In this document: positions 7,434 through 16,389 of the stretch, piece after piece
How the letters are laid out: every line of letters starts with the position of its first letter
Numbering within the stretch: position 1 is the first letter of the stretch
Assembly (NCBI RefSeq): GCF_938030725.1
Contig: NZ_CALHIQ010000129.1
Span: 1-32,982 of the forward strand
DNA length: 32,982 bases
Reading direction: 5' to 3'
Origin: an uncultured Fretibacterium sp.
Lineage (GTDB): Bacteria; Synergistota; Synergistia; Synergistales; Aminobacteriaceae
The notes under the pieces: generated by a model
Seen by the model: only the letters and a program-made list of their open reading frames with translations
Told to the model about the DNA's origin: nothing
Database searches by the model: none
Made by a program: the position numbers and the translations under genes

Positions 7434-8876
7434 CTACTTCACCTCGCCCCGTTTCTTCTTCGCGTCGTAGTCCTTCACGACCCGGCGCAGCGTGAGGGAG
7501 AGGATGAGCAGCCCCACGAGGTTGGGCAGCGCCATGAGCCCGTTCAGGGTGTCCGAGATATCCCAGATCTGATTCAGGAAGACGTTGCCCGCGGAGCCGA
7601 ACAGCTGCGCGCCGGACGCACCCAGCAGGATCATAGCGATCCACAGCACCTTCATGATGGGCTTGAACCAGACGCCGAACAGGTAGGTGACGGCCGTCTC
7701 CGCGTACCAGTACCAGCCCAGGATCGTGGTGAAGGCGAAGAGCAAGAGGGCGATCGACAGGACGTAGCGGCCCAGCCCCATGCCCAGGGCGTTCTCAAAG
7801 GCCTGCAGCGTCAACTGGGCGCCCGTGAGCTCCGGGGAGCCCGTCAGCGTGCCGGTCGTTAGGATGACCAGGGAGGTCATGGTGCAGATCACGATCGTGT
7901 CCACGAAGACCTCAAATATCCCGTAGAAACCCTGCTGAACAGGGTGCTCCACGTGCGCAGTGGCGTGGACCATAGGGGCGGAGCCCATGCCCGCCTCGTT
8001 GGAGAAGACGCCTCGCGCGATCCCCTTCTGAACGGCCTCCTTGACGCACCAGCCGGCCAGCGCTCCGGGCACCGTTTCGCCAGGGTTCTCAAACGCCAGC
8101 TTAAAAACGGTGGCAACCGCTTCCGGGATGTGGGCGGCGTTCATAACCAGGACGACGATCGACGTGATGATGTAGAAGACGGCCATGACGGGGACCAGAT
8201 ACGTCGTGACCAGGGAGAGGCTCTGCAGCCCCCCGATGATGACCAGCCCCACCAGCACAGCGATCGCGATGCCGCTGTACAGGTGGTCGACGCCGAAGCC
8301 CATCGACAGGCCCTCCGCCGCGGAGTTGGCCTGCGTGGCCGCGCCAATGCCGAAGGACGCGAGGAAGGCGAAGACGGCGAAGATCACCGCGAGCCACTTC
8401 TGCCCCGCGCCGTGCTCCAGGATGTACATCGTGCCCCCGCGCCAGTCGCCGTGGGCGTCCTTCTGCCGGAAGTGGACGGCCAGGGTAACCTCGGCGAACT
8501 TGGTGCACATGCCGAAGAAGGCGGAGATCAGCATCCAGACGAGCGCACCGGGACCGCCCAGGTGCAGGGCCGTCGCCACGCCGGCAATGTTGCCCGTGCC
8601 CACCGTCGCGGCCATGGCCGTCGCCATCGCGGCAAAGGAAGAGATCGACTTGTCGGCCTCGTTGGCACCCCGCGCGGACGTGAACACCTCCTTCATGGCC
8701 ACCACGAAGTAGCGTATCTGCGGAAGCCCCAGCAGGAGCGTGAGGTAGATGCCCGTGCCCACCAGGAGGATCAGCACGGGGGCGCCCCAGACGAAACGGT
8801 TGACTACGTCGTTCACCTTCATGATGGCGTCCATCACGGACGTTCCAGCAGCTACGTCGGCAGAAATCGGGTTCAT
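7434..8876 (-). CDS. Sodium/alanine (AGCS family) symporter
   Basis: 480 residues, normal for the alanine-or-glycine:cation symporter family, with about eleven hydrophobic segments. Family motifs seen: MAATVGTGNIAGVATAL (about residues 88-104), GGTMYILEHG, KGIARGVFSNEAGMGSAP and TTILGWYWYAETA. It imports alanine, glycine or a similar small amino acid with Na+ or H+ across the inner membrane. Start ATG has AAGGAG 8 bases upstream. The C-terminus is charged (DYDAKKKRGEVK). A Na+-coupled uptake system fits an anaerobe with a cation-pumping pyrophosphatase, but the coupling ion is not proven here. Confidence 0.95.
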   Translation of the reverse strand: MNPISADVAAGTSVMDAIMKVNDVVNRFVWGAPVLILLVGTGIYLTLLLGLPQIRYFVVAMKEVFTSARGANEADKSISSFAAMATAMAATVGTGNIAGVATALHLGGPGALVWMLISAFFGMCTKFAEVTLAVHFRQKDAHGDWRGGTMYILEHGAGQKWLAVIFAVFAFLASFGIGAATQANSAAEGLSMGFGVDHLYSGIAIAVLVGLVIIGGLQSLSLVTTYLVPVMAVFYIITSIVVLVMNAAHIPEAVATVFKLAFENPGETVPGALAGWCVKEAVQKGIARGVFSNEAGMGSAPMVHATAHVEHPVQQGFYGIFEVFVDTIVICTMTSLVILTTGTLTGSPELTGAQLTLQAFENALGMGLGRYVLSIALLLFAFTTILGWYWYAETAVTYLFGVWFKPIMKVLWIAMILLGASGAQLFGSAGNVFLNQIWDISDTLNGLMALPNLVGLLILSLTLRRVVKDYDAKKKRGEVK

Positions 8877-9378
8877 GATTCCATCTCCTTTTTCAAGATT
8901 ACAAGATTAACTGCTGTTTTGAATATTTAGCCGTTATTGAAGCCCAAAAAAATTCCCGCCTCCCCTCCTGCTTCCGGCCTCCGTGCAAGAGCGAACCGTC
9001 CGGGCCGTCCCCGCCTTGGACGTTTACGTCTGCGTTCGCCTATCATACCACACCCCGCTCCATTTAAGCACGAATCTTCTAAAAATATTCTCGCCTCCGC
9101 TTCAAAGCGTTCACGGTTTCGGCGTTTCGGGTTATAATCAACCGCGAGAGCAACGATAAGACTTTCGGTCAATTCGTACCAGGCGGAGGAGGGCGGCAGG
9201 CGCAACAGGCCGCGGGCCGGGGCGAAACTCCATTCAATTTTCAGGAAGCGACGACGAGCGTCCGCGGGACACCATGCCTGCGGGGGCTGGCCGGCGTCTT
9301 CTTCGAGCGCGGCGCGGCAACGCGCCGAAAGGGCCGCCGCGGCATCGGGCGACCGAATCCTTCTGGGGGGAAAACATC
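8877..9378. other. 501-bp divergent intergenic region
   Basis: It separates the AGCS gene (minus) from the DUF362 gene (plus). The left part is AT-richer around 8885-8950 and 9055-9095. A TATGAT on the minus strand near 9039-9044 could serve the AGCS gene. The plus-strand promoter is listed separately. The last 240 bp is a GC-rich leader with no feature recognised. A 66-codon ORF at 8937-9137 is Arg/Pro-rich with no ribosome-binding site, and I do not regard it as a gene. Confidence 0.5.
9110..9138 (+). promoter_or_regulatory. Promoter of the DUF362-dinB unit
   Basis: TTCACG (9110-9115), 17-bp spacer, perfect TATAAT (9133-9138). Predicted start near 9145, leaving a leader of about 235 bases. 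Confidence 0.6.
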
Positions 9379-10491
9379 ATGAACGCATCAAAGGTATTCT
9401 TCACGGACATGCACACGACGCCTGAGGAGAACCTGCTGCAGAAGCTGAAGCGCCTGATGAAGGCCGCAGGGTTTGAGGCCCTGCCCTTCAAGGGCGGCAG
9501 GTTCGCCGCGGTGAAGGTGCACTTCGGCGAGCCGGGGAACCTGGCCTTTCTGCGGCCGAACTACGCCCGCGTCGTCTGCGACTACGTCGTTCAACTGGGC
9601 GGGCGCCCCTTCGTGACGGACTGCAACACGCTCTACGTCGGAGGACGCCGGAACGCACTGGACCACCTGGACAGCGCCTACGCCAACGGCTACAACCCCT
9701 TCGCCACAGGGGTCCACACCATCATCGCGGACGGCCTGCGTGGGCTGGACGAGCGGTTGGTCCCGCTTGAGGGCTGCACCTACGTCAAGGAGGCCAAGAT
9801 AGGCTCGGCCATCATGGACGCGGACGTCATCATCTCCCTCTCCCACTTCAAGGGGCACGAGCTGACGGGCTTCGGCGGCGCGCTGAAGAACGTGGGCATG
9901 GGCTGCGGCTCCCGCGCCGGTAAGATGGAGATGCACAGCGCGGGTAAGCCCCACGTGGAACAGGAGAAGTGCATCTGCTGCGGCCGGTGCGTGCGCATTT
10001 GCGCTCACGACGCGCCCCACGTGACGCCGGGCAAGGGCGCCTCCATCGACCACGACCGATGCGTGGGCTGCGGCCGGTGCATCGGAGCCTGCCCGACGGA
10101 CGCCGTCGTCCCGGACTACGACGAGGCCTTCGACATCACCAACTGCAAGATGGCGGAGTACACCAAGGCCGTCATCCAGGGCCGTCCCCACTTTCACATC
10201 AGCCTGGTCGTCGACGTGTCCCCCTTCTGCGACTGCCACGCGGAGAACGACATCCCCATCGTGCCGGACGTGGGAATGTTCGCCTCCCTCGACCCCGTGG
10301 CGCTGGACCGCGCCTGCGCCGACGCCGTAAACCGCCAGCCCGCCGTCGAAGGGAGCCTGCTGGCCAAAAACGGCCACGCCCACCACGACCACTTCACCGA
10401 CGTGTCGCCGGACACGCACTGGATATCCGCCCTCGAGCACGGCGAAAAGATCGGCATCGGCACGATGAACTACGAGCTGATACAGATTTAA
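9379..10491 (+). CDS. DUF362 domain protein with two 4Fe-4S clusters
   Basis: 370 residues. The N-terminal DUF362 domain (about residues 1-190) has VKVHFGEPGNLAFLRP and DVIISLSHFKGHELTGFGGALKN. The ferredoxin-like insert has two CxxCxxCxxxC clusters, at Cys198/201/204/208 and Cys228/231/234/238, the second ending in Cys-Pro. It is probably a cytoplasmic iron-sulfur protein of unknown reaction. The C-terminal quarter (SLVVDVSPFCDCHAENDIP) adds two more cysteines and several histidines. Start is ATG 9379, 8 bases after GGGGGG; the longer upstream reading frame has no ribosome-binding site. It lies 39 bp before dinB and may be co-transcribed. No electron partner is encoded nearby. Confidence 0.92.
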   Translation: MNASKVFFTDMHTTPEENLLQKLKRLMKAAGFEALPFKGGRFAAVKVHFGEPGNLAFLRPNYARVVCDYVVQLGGRPFVTDCNTLYVGGRRNALDHLDSAYANGYNPFATGVHTIIADGLRGLDERLVPLEGCTYVKEAKIGSAIMDADVIISLSHFKGHELTGFGGALKNVGMGCGSRAGKMEMHSAGKPHVEQEKCICCGRCVRICAHDAPHVTPGKGASIDHDRCVGCGRCIGACPTDAVVPDYDEAFDITNCKMAEYTKAVIQGRPHFHISLVVDVSPFCDCHAENDIPIVPDVGMFASLDPVALDRACADAVNRQPAVEGSLLAKNGHAHHDHFTDVSPDTHWISALEHGEKIGIGTMNYELIQI

Positions 10492-10530
10492 TCCAAAATT
10501 GGCTCCGGTCGTGAAGGGACTTTCCAAACC

Positions 10531-11790
10531 ATGAGCCGAGCGAGGGGGGCGCCACGGGAGCGCCTGATCTTTCACGTGGACGTCAACAGCGCCTTTCTGT
10601 CCTGGGAGGCGGCCCGCCGCGTCCGCGAGGGAGGGGCCGACCTGCGCCTCATCCCCTCCGCTGTGGGGGGAGCCCCGGAGGATCGGACCTGCGTCATCCT
10701 GGCGAAGTCCATCCCCGCAAAGCGGTTCGGCGTCCGGACGGGGGAGCCCGTTTCCATGGCGCTGCGCAAGTGCCCAAAACTCGTCCTGGCCCCGCCGGAC
10801 TTCAGGCTTTACGACCGATGCTCCTGCGCCCTCATGGACGTCTGCCGCCAGTTCTCCCCTGCCGTCGAGAGGTTCTCCATCGACGAGTGCTTCCTGGACA
10901 TGACGGGGACGGGCCTTCTGTACCCGGACCCGCTGGACGCGGCCTACGCCCTGAAGGACCGGATACGGGACGAGCTGGGCTTCACGGTGAACGTCGGCGT
11001 CAGCTCCAACAAGTTCCTCGCCAAGGCGGCCAGTGACTTCGAGAAGCCGGACCGCGTCCACACGCTGTGGCCCGGCGACCTGGAGGAGCGGCTGTGGCCC
11101 CTCCCCGTGGGAGAGCTCTTCTCCGTGGGCCAGGCCACGGCCGCGCGCCTCACGGGAGCGGGGATCCGCACGATCGGTGATCTGGCCCGCGCGGACCTGA
11201 AGCGCCTTCAGGCCATCGCCGGCACAAGCATGGGTCGCCGCCTCCACCGCTACGCGACCGGCGAGGACGACTCGCCGGTGCTGGCGGATCCCGCGGAGGC
11301 GAAGGGATACAGCATCTCCACGACCTTTCGGGAGGACCTGACGGAGATGAGCGCGGCGCGTCTCGTGCTCCTGGACCTGGCCGACTCCGTCACCGCCCGC
11401 ATGAGGGCCGACGAGAAACGGGCGGGCGGCGTCTCCGTGACGATGCGCTCCAGCGACTTTCGCGACCGCTCGCACCAGACGCGCCTGATCGAACCCACGG
11501 ACGTTACGGACGAGGTCTGCGAGACCGCCCAGCGCCTCCTGGCGGAGGCGTGGAACGGGCGGACGCCCCTGAGGCTCCTGGGGATCGCGCTGACCCACCT
11601 GACGAGCGAAGACGCCCTGCAGCTCTCGCTCTTCAGCGACGAGCGCAGGGAGAGGGCGCGCCGCATGGACAAAGCCGTGGACGCGCTGCGTCGGGACCTG
11701 GGTTTCGACATCATCCGGCGCGGCGGTGGCGCGGACGTGGGGCGCAAGTATCGGGCGCAGTTGGAGAATCGGAGGGAGCATCGCCCCTGA
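10531..11790 (+). CDS. dinB: DNA polymerase IV (Y-family)
   Basis: 419 residues. Error-prone translesion polymerase of the DinB group. The palm domain opens with HVDVNSAFLSWEAA, where Asp17 is a metal ligand and Phe22 lies at the steric-gate position. The catalytic pair is in SIDECFLDM (Asp118, Glu119), followed by VNVGVSSNKFLAKAASDFEKP. The little-finger region ends with QLSLF at residues 364-368, a good beta-clamp-binding peptide. Asn19 replaces the Asp of E. coli DinB's DMD, a form I recall from clostridial-type DinB proteins. A ribosome-binding site is weak, with GAAGGGA about 11 bases before the ATG. No LexA box was recognised upstream. Confidence 0.95.
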   Translation: MSRARGAPRERLIFHVDVNSAFLSWEAARRVREGGADLRLIPSAVGGAPEDRTCVILAKSIPAKRFGVRTGEPVSMALRKCPKLVLAPPDFRLYDRCSCALMDVCRQFSPAVERFSIDECFLDMTGTGLLYPDPLDAAYALKDRIRDELGFTVNVGVSSNKFLAKAASDFEKPDRVHTLWPGDLEERLWPLPVGELFSVGQATAARLTGAGIRTIGDLARADLKRLQAIAGTSMGRRLHRYATGEDDSPVLADPAEAKGYSISTTFREDLTEMSAARLVLLDLADSVTARMRADEKRAGGVSVTMRSSDFRDRSHQTRLIEPTDVTDEVCETAQRLLAEAWNGRTPLRLLGIALTHLTSEDALQLSLFSDERRERARRMDKAVDALRRDLGFDIIRRGGGADVGRKYRAQLENRREHRP

Positions 11791-11828
11791 CGCTGCCTCA
11801 ATTCCTTCAGCGCGAGGATGAGGACGCC

Positions 11829-11858
11829 TTGACATCGCCTCGCCAAAATGATTAAAAT
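11829..11858 (+). promoter_or_regulatory. Promoter of the TAXI TRAP operon
   Basis: Consensus TTGACA (11829-11834), 18-bp spacer, TAAAAT (11853-11858). A perfect TATAAT (11863-11868) nearby lacks a matching -35. Confidence 0.7.
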
Positions 11859-11928
11859 GTTCTATAATTTCTGCGGAAGGATGACGACAGCATTTCCACC
11901 CTGCGCTTCAAGCAGTGGCGGGTCGGTG

Positions 11929-11957
11929 CCCCTCATCGGCAGGAGCCGAACGAGGGG
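11929..11957 (+). promoter_or_regulatory. Leader hairpin upstream of the TRAP binding-protein gene
   Basis: CCCCTC/GAGGGG outer stem and CGGC/GCCG inner stem with loop AGGA. It lies in the roughly 130-base leader and is followed after about 14 bases by TTTAATTTTTTA, then the ribosome-binding site. It could stabilise the mRNA or act as a weak attenuator. Confidence 0.4.
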
Positions 11958-11996
11958 ACGATAAGGACACTTTAATTTTTTATGGAGGGATGAAAC

Positions 11997-12968
11997 ATGA
12001 GGAAGCTGGCTTTGGTAATGGTCCTGGCGTTGCTCTCCGCCGGCGTGGCAGTCGCCGCGGAGAAGGGTGGTATGCCGGGAGGCGGGACGCTGACCTTCAC
12101 CACGGGAGGCGCCCAGGGGACGTACTACGGCTTCGGCGGCGTCCTGGCGGGCAAGGTGGGCGAGACCACCAGCACCACGGTCACGGCCATCACGTCCGGC
12201 GGCTCCCAGGCCAACGTCGAGGCCATGGACGCCGGGGACGCTCAACTGGGCTTCGTGCAGACGGACGTCGGCGCCTACGCCTACAACGGCACGCGCCTCT
12301 TCGAGAAGCAGGGCAAGGTCGAGGGCTTCTCCACCGTCGCGAACCTCTACATGGAGCAGGTGCAGATCATCACGCTAAACCCGGACATCAAGACCGTGGC
12401 CGACCTGAAGGGGAAGAACGTCTCGGTCGGCGCGGCGGGCAGCGGTGTGTTCTTCAACGCCGTGGACGTGCTGAACGCTTACGGCCTCGACGTCGAGAAG
12501 GACATCAAGCCGACATACCAGTCCTTCGGGGACAGCGTCGACGCGCTGCAGGACGGCAAGATCGACGCTGCCTTCATCGTGGCCGGTGCCCCCACGACGG
12601 CCGTCACCTCCCTGGCGGCCACGAAGAAGGTCAGCCTCGTCAGCCTTGACGACGAGCACGTCGAGGCGCTCCTGAAGGCCTCCCCCTACTACAGCAAGAA
12701 CGTCATCAAGAAGGACGTCTACAACACGGACGACGACATCTCCACCGTGGCCGTTGGGGCCGTGGTCATCGCCCGCGACGACGTGTCCGAGGCGGACGTC
12801 TACAACTTCCTGTACGGCGTGTTCGAAAACCTGGATTCCATCAAGGCCGCCCACGCGAAGGGCGCGGAGCTGAACCTCGAATTCGCCGCGTCCTACAGCG
12901 CCGTGCCCTACCACCCCGGCGCGGTGAAGTACTTTGCGGAGAAGGGGCTCACGGTCAAGGGCAAGTAG
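11997..12968 (+). CDS. TAXI family TRAP transporter solute-binding protein
   Basis: 323 residues. A Sec signal peptide (MRKLALVMVLALLSAGVAVAA) is followed by the mature TAXI domain, starting GTLTFTTGGAQGTYYGFGG, which matches the family's GGxxGTYY ligand motif. Further family blocks: SGGSQANVEAMDAGDAQLGF, DLKGKNVSVGAAGSGVFFNA and the dimer-region pattern DGKIDAAFIVAGAPTTAV. It binds an organic acid or amino acid in the periplasm (TAXI members are often glutamate or dicarboxylate binders; the ligand here is unknown). GGAGG is 8 bases before the ATG. It is the first gene of a two-gene operon, with a terminator-like hairpin before the permease that would give more binding protein than permease. 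Confidence 0.95.
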   Translation: MRKLALVMVLALLSAGVAVAAEKGGMPGGGTLTFTTGGAQGTYYGFGGVLAGKVGETTSTTVTAITSGGSQANVEAMDAGDAQLGFVQTDVGAYAYNGTRLFEKQGKVEGFSTVANLYMEQVQIITLNPDIKTVADLKGKNVSVGAAGSGVFFNAVDVLNAYGLDVEKDIKPTYQSFGDSVDALQDGKIDAAFIVAGAPTTAVTSLAATKKVSLVSLDDEHVEALLKASPYYSKNVIKKDVYNTDDDISTVAVGAVVIARDDVSEADVYNFLYGVFENLDSIKAAHAKGAELNLEFAASYSAVPYHPGAVKYFAEKGLTVKGK

Positions 12969-12994
12969 CCTCACGAACCGCAACCCGTAACTGC

Positions 12995-13033
12995 AGCGGC
13001 TGTGGCTGGCGATACGCGCCACAGCCGCTTTTA
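12995..13033 (+). terminator. Intercistronic terminator between TRAP binding protein and permease
   Basis: AGCGGCTGTGGC (12995-13006) with GCCACAGCCGCT (13018-13029), a perfect 12-bp stem, followed by TTTTAT. Because the permease gene follows in the same direction, this is likely a partial terminator. Confidence 0.8.
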
Positions 13034-13090
13034 TGGGCCTTGCCGGTTCGATTTTACACCTAAAAATTTATCGAAGGGGGATCGTCTCTT

Positions 13091-15097
13091 ATGGACTCCA
13101 ACCGAAGGGACAGCGCGCCGCAGGCCGATGTCGGCACGATGCAGGACGTCGAGGCGGTGATGAAGAAGTACGACAGGGAGTCCAACGTCCGCCTCTGGGA
13201 GGGCGCGCCGAAGCAGGCCGTCCGCCTGCTGACCGCGGCGTTCTCGCTCTACTGCGTCTGGGTAACCCTCTACAGCACGGCCATGCCGGAGATACGGCTG
13301 AACGTCTTTCTGGGGCTCATCCTCACCATCGGCTACCTGAACTACCCCATCAAAAAGGGGGTCGCGCGGGTCAACCACTTCCCGTGGTACGACGCGCTCA
13401 TCCTGCTGGCGGGCATCGTCCCGCTCTTCTATTTCGCGTGGAACGCCAAGAGCATCATCGAGATGGCGCTGCGCGTCACCAACCCCCGGAACCCGGACTA
13501 CCCGTTCTACGCGACCATGGCCGTCCTGGCCATCCTCTCCACCATGGAGCTCTGCCGCCGCTGCGTGGGCATCCCCATCCTGTGCGTGGTGGGGGGCCTC
13601 ATGGTCTACGCCTTCAGCACCGTCCGCTTCGGCAAGGTGCTCTACGACCTCTACTACTCCACGGGCGACGGCCTGCGCAGCACGCCCATCGTGGTCTGCG
13701 CGCAGTACATCGTCGTGTTCATCCTCTTCGGGGCCTTCCTGGAGCGCACGGGCATCTCCGCGTTCTTCATCGACCTGGCCAACGCGGTGGCGGGAGCCTC
13801 CGCTGGAGGGCCGGCAAAGGTGGCCGTCATCTCCTCCGCGCTCTGCGGCATGGTGTCCGGCTCCTCGGTGGGCAACACGGTCACGACGGGCTCCGTCACC
13901 ATCCCTATGATGAAGCGGACGGGCTACAAGCCGGAGTTCGCGGGCGCCGTGGAGGCCGCCGCATCCACGGGCGGACAGATCATGCCCCCCATCATGGGCG
14001 CCGCGGCGTTCCTGATGGCGGAGTACATGGGCATCCCCTACGCGCAGGTGGCGCTGAAGGCCATCCTGCCCGCGGTGCTGTACTTCGCAGGCATTTACAT
14101 CGCCGTGCACCTCGAGGCGAAGAAGCTGGGGCTGAAGGGTATCCCGCGGGAGGAGCTGCCGCGGGTCCTATCTCTGCTGCCCAAGGTGTACCTGCTCCTG
14201 CCCCTCGTCGTCTTGGTGGTCATGGTGTCCCTCAACCTGAAGACCATGCAGTTCTCCGCGACGGTGGCCATCGGCATCGCCATCCTGGTGGGGCTCGTCA
14301 ACCCGGATGAGCGGCTGACCCCGACGAAGTTCATCGATGCCCTCGAGGCGGGCGGCAAGGGCACCATCACCGTGGCCGTGGCCTGCGCCATGGCGGGCCT
14401 CGTGGCGGGCTGCATCACCTCCACGGGCCTGGCCTCCCGGCTCATCACCATGGTGGTCAACATATCGGGCGGGCACGCCTTCATCGCGCTGGTCCTCACC
14501 ATGGTCTGCTGCATCATCCTGGGCATGGGCGTCCCCACCACGGCCAACTACTGCATCATGGCGGCCACCTGCGCCCCCATCCTGATGTCCCCGGAGATCG
14601 GCATTCCCAAGATATGCGCCCACTTCTTCGTCTTCTACTTCGGCATCGTCGCGGACATCACACCCCCCGTCGCCCTGGCGGCCTACGCGGGCTCGGCCAT
14701 CGCCAAGGCGCCCCCCATGAGGACGGCCGTCAACGCCACCAAGCTGGCCATCGCGGCCTTCATCGTGCCCTACATCTTCGCCTTCAGCCCCTCCATGCTC
14801 TTCGAGGACCTCCATCCCCTCCTTCAGATCGCGGGCGCGGGAGCGTTCCTCAACCATGCCCTGACCTTCGCCGAGGTGGCCGTCATCTGCGTCACCGCGC
14901 TCCTCGGCATCTTCGGCGTGGCCGCGGCCCTGAACGGCTACCTGTTCCGCCCGCTCAACCCCGCCTTCCGGCTCCTCATGGCCGCAGGAGGGCTCGCCAT
15001 GATGGTCCCCGGCACGACTTCGGACGCCGTCGGCCTGGTGGTCCTGTGCGCCGTGTGCGCGATCCAGTGGAGCCGAAGCCGACGCGCCACAGCGTAG
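13091..15097 (+). CDS. TRAP transporter fused permease (DctQ-DctM type, TAXI class)
   Basis: 668 residues, typical of TAXI-type fused permeases. A short cytoplasmic N-terminus (about 45 residues) precedes a four-helix DctQ-like section and a large DctM-like section with inverted repeats. DctM patterns: GFLERTGIS-like AFLERTGISAFF, GMVSGSSVGNTVTTGSVTIP, ASTGGQIMPPIMGAAAF, and near the end GMGVPTTANYCIMAAT and ITPPVALAAYAGSAIAKA. It uses an ion gradient (Na+ in characterised TRAP systems) to import the substrate delivered by the upstream binding protein. AAGGGGG is about 11 bases before the ATG, a long spacing. It ends before a large inverted repeat. Confidence 0.95.
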   Translation: MDSNRRDSAPQADVGTMQDVEAVMKKYDRESNVRLWEGAPKQAVRLLTAAFSLYCVWVTLYSTAMPEIRLNVFLGLILTIGYLNYPIKKGVARVNHFPWYDALILLAGIVPLFYFAWNAKSIIEMALRVTNPRNPDYPFYATMAVLAILSTMELCRRCVGIPILCVVGGLMVYAFSTVRFGKVLYDLYYSTGDGLRSTPIVVCAQYIVVFILFGAFLERTGISAFFIDLANAVAGASAGGPAKVAVISSALCGMVSGSSVGNTVTTGSVTIPMMKRTGYKPEFAGAVEAAASTGGQIMPPIMGAAAFLMAEYMGIPYAQVALKAILPAVLYFAGIYIAVHLEAKKLGLKGIPREELPRVLSLLPKVYLLLPLVVLVVMVSLNLKTMQFSATVAIGIAILVGLVNPDERLTPTKFIDALEAGGKGTITVAVACAMAGLVAGCITSTGLASRLITMVVNISGGHAFIALVLTMVCCIILGMGVPTTANYCIMAATCAPILMSPEIGIPKICAHFFVFYFGIVADITPPVALAAYAGSAIAKAPPMRTAVNATKLAIAAFIVPYIFAFSPSMLFEDLHPLLQIAGAGAFLNHALTFAEVAVICVTALLGIFGVAAALNGYLFRPLNPAFRLLMAAGGLAMMVPGTTSDAVGLVVLCAVCAIQWSRSRRATA

Positions 15098-15153
15098 GCT
15101 CGTCCCGCACGCGCCCCGTTCGGCGAACGCGCAGAATGGTGGCGTACAAAGTG

Positions 15154-15196
15154 GTACAATTCAGGCGAGGTCGCTCGGGCCTCGCCTGAATTGTAC
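15154..15196. repeat. Perfect 17-bp-arm inverted repeat upstream of manA
   Basis: Arms GTACAATTCAGGCGAGG (15154-15170) and its exact complement (15180-15196) flank a 9-base spacer. Each arm contains a TACAAT box, so the site presents a -10-like hexamer on both strands. It lies 57 bp after the TRAP permease stop and 41 bp before the manA ATG. There is no T tract. The GTACAA word also occurs once just upstream (15144). Confidence 0.8.
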
Positions 15197-15237
15197 TGGC
15201 GCGCCGGCGGCATGGAGCGGAGGAAGGAGTGTCGACG

Positions 15238-16239
15238 ATGGGACCCTTTGCGGTGGAGCCCGCGTGCAAGGATTACCTTTGGGGTGGGACGCGGCTGAGG
15301 GACGAGTGGGGGCTGGGTGGCGGGATGCCCCGCGTGGCCGAGAGCTGGTCCCTCTCGGCGCACCCGGACGGGGACGGCAGGGTCTTGAACGGCCCCTGCG
15401 CCGGGATGACCCTGTCCTCGGCCCTGCGACAGCACCCGCAGCTCGCGTCGCCGGACGCACCGGACGCGCCCTTCCCCCTGATGGTGAAGCTCATCGACGC
15501 GGCCCTGCCCCTCTCCATCCAGGTACACCCTGACGACGCCTACGCCGCGCAGCACCACGAGGGGGAGAGGGGCAAGACCGAGATGTGGTACGTCCTCGAC
15601 CGGACGCCGGGGGCCTTCCTCTACCTGGGCTTCCGGCGCGGGGTGCCTCGCGGAGAGGTCGAGCGCCGCGCCCGCGACGGGACCCTGCCGGAGCTCCTCA
15701 GGCGGATCGAGGTCCAGCCCAGGGACGCCTTCTTCATCCCGGCGGGGACCGTCCACGCCATCGGGGGCGGCATCCTGCTGGCGGAAGTGCAGCAGAGCTC
15801 CAACCTCACCTACCGCCTCTTCGACTACGGGCGCCTCGGCCCCGACGGCAGGCCGCGCCCCCTCCACCTGGAGAGGGCCCTGGACGTCGCGCACCTGGCG
15901 CCCGCCGACCCCACGCCTCCGGGCGCCCGCCCCTGGCAGGACCTCTCGGGCGGACGGCTTCGCGTCCTGGCGGACTGCCCGGCGTTCCGGAGCGGGGTCC
16001 TGAGGCTTTCAGGCGCCTGTACGATCCCAGCTCAGGGGCGTTTTCTCTCCCTCCTGTGCCTGGCGGGGGAAGCCTCCCTGTCGGGGGAGGAGGGGGTCCT
16101 TGCCGTGAGCCGGGGCACCAGCCTCCTGATCCCAGCCGGTAGCCCCGCCTGCCGTATCGAGGGAAGCGCCGAGTTCCTCCTCACGTCGGCTGGTGAAAGC
16201 CGTCCCGAAAACTTCACAATCGACGACATTAATGTATAA
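15238..16239 (+). CDS. manA: Mannose-6-phosphate isomerase, class I
   Basis: 333 residues. Interconverts mannose 6-phosphate and fructose 6-phosphate, a Zn-dependent cupin-fold enzyme of the cytoplasm. Motifs: LSIQVHPDDAYA with Zn ligands Gln95 and His97, KTEMWYVLD with Glu115, FFIPAGTVHAIGGG with His173, and NLTYRLFDYGR. The length matches the short bacterial type (yvyI/pmi-like). ATG 15238 is preferred because AAGGAG ends 8 bases earlier; GTG 15229 overlaps the ribosome-binding site. Likely role is mannose use or supply of mannose 6-phosphate for surface polysaccharide. The gene ends inside the next promoter. Confidence 0.95.
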   Translation: MGPFAVEPACKDYLWGGTRLRDEWGLGGGMPRVAESWSLSAHPDGDGRVLNGPCAGMTLSSALRQHPQLASPDAPDAPFPLMVKLIDAALPLSIQVHPDDAYAAQHHEGERGKTEMWYVLDRTPGAFLYLGFRRGVPRGEVERRARDGTLPELLRRIEVQPRDAFFIPAGTVHAIGGGILLAEVQQSSNLTYRLFDYGRLGPDGRPRPLHLERALDVAHLAPADPTPPGARPWQDLSGGRLRVLADCPAFRSGVLRLSGACTIPAQGRFLSLLCLAGEASLSGEEGVLAVSRGTSLLIPAGSPACRIEGSAEFLLTSAGESRPENFTIDDINV

Positions 16240-16240
16240 T
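16213..16240 (+). promoter_or_regulatory. Promoter at the 3' end of manA, reading into the GGDEF/EAL gene
   Basis: TTCACA (16213-16218), 16-bp spacer, perfect TATAAT (16235-16240) overlapping the manA stop codon. It leaves a leader of about 143 bases before the ATG at 16390, in which no structure stands out. Confidence 0.65.
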
Positions 16241-16389
16241 GATCTGGACTTAGTCTTTTGGACGCTTTAGAGGCGTTCTGCGTTTCGACGAGCCCGCCCC
16301 TGCTGCGACAAAGGGCATCTCAGGGCCGCGTCAGGCCGCCTGCAGAATGTGGGGGCAAGAGGTTGCACAGCTTCAAGGGAGGAAACGAC

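Noticed and set aside
8937..9137. A 66-codon ORF in the divergent intergenic region
   Set aside because: Arg/Pro-rich, no ribosome-binding site, and it overlaps the likely minus-strand promoter and the -35/-10 region of the plus-strand unit.
9388..11835. An 815-codon open frame on the minus strand
   Set aside because: It is antisense to the DUF362 and dinB genes, has Arg/His/Gly/Val-rich composition and no ribosome-binding site. Long antisense frames are expected in GC-rich coding DNA.
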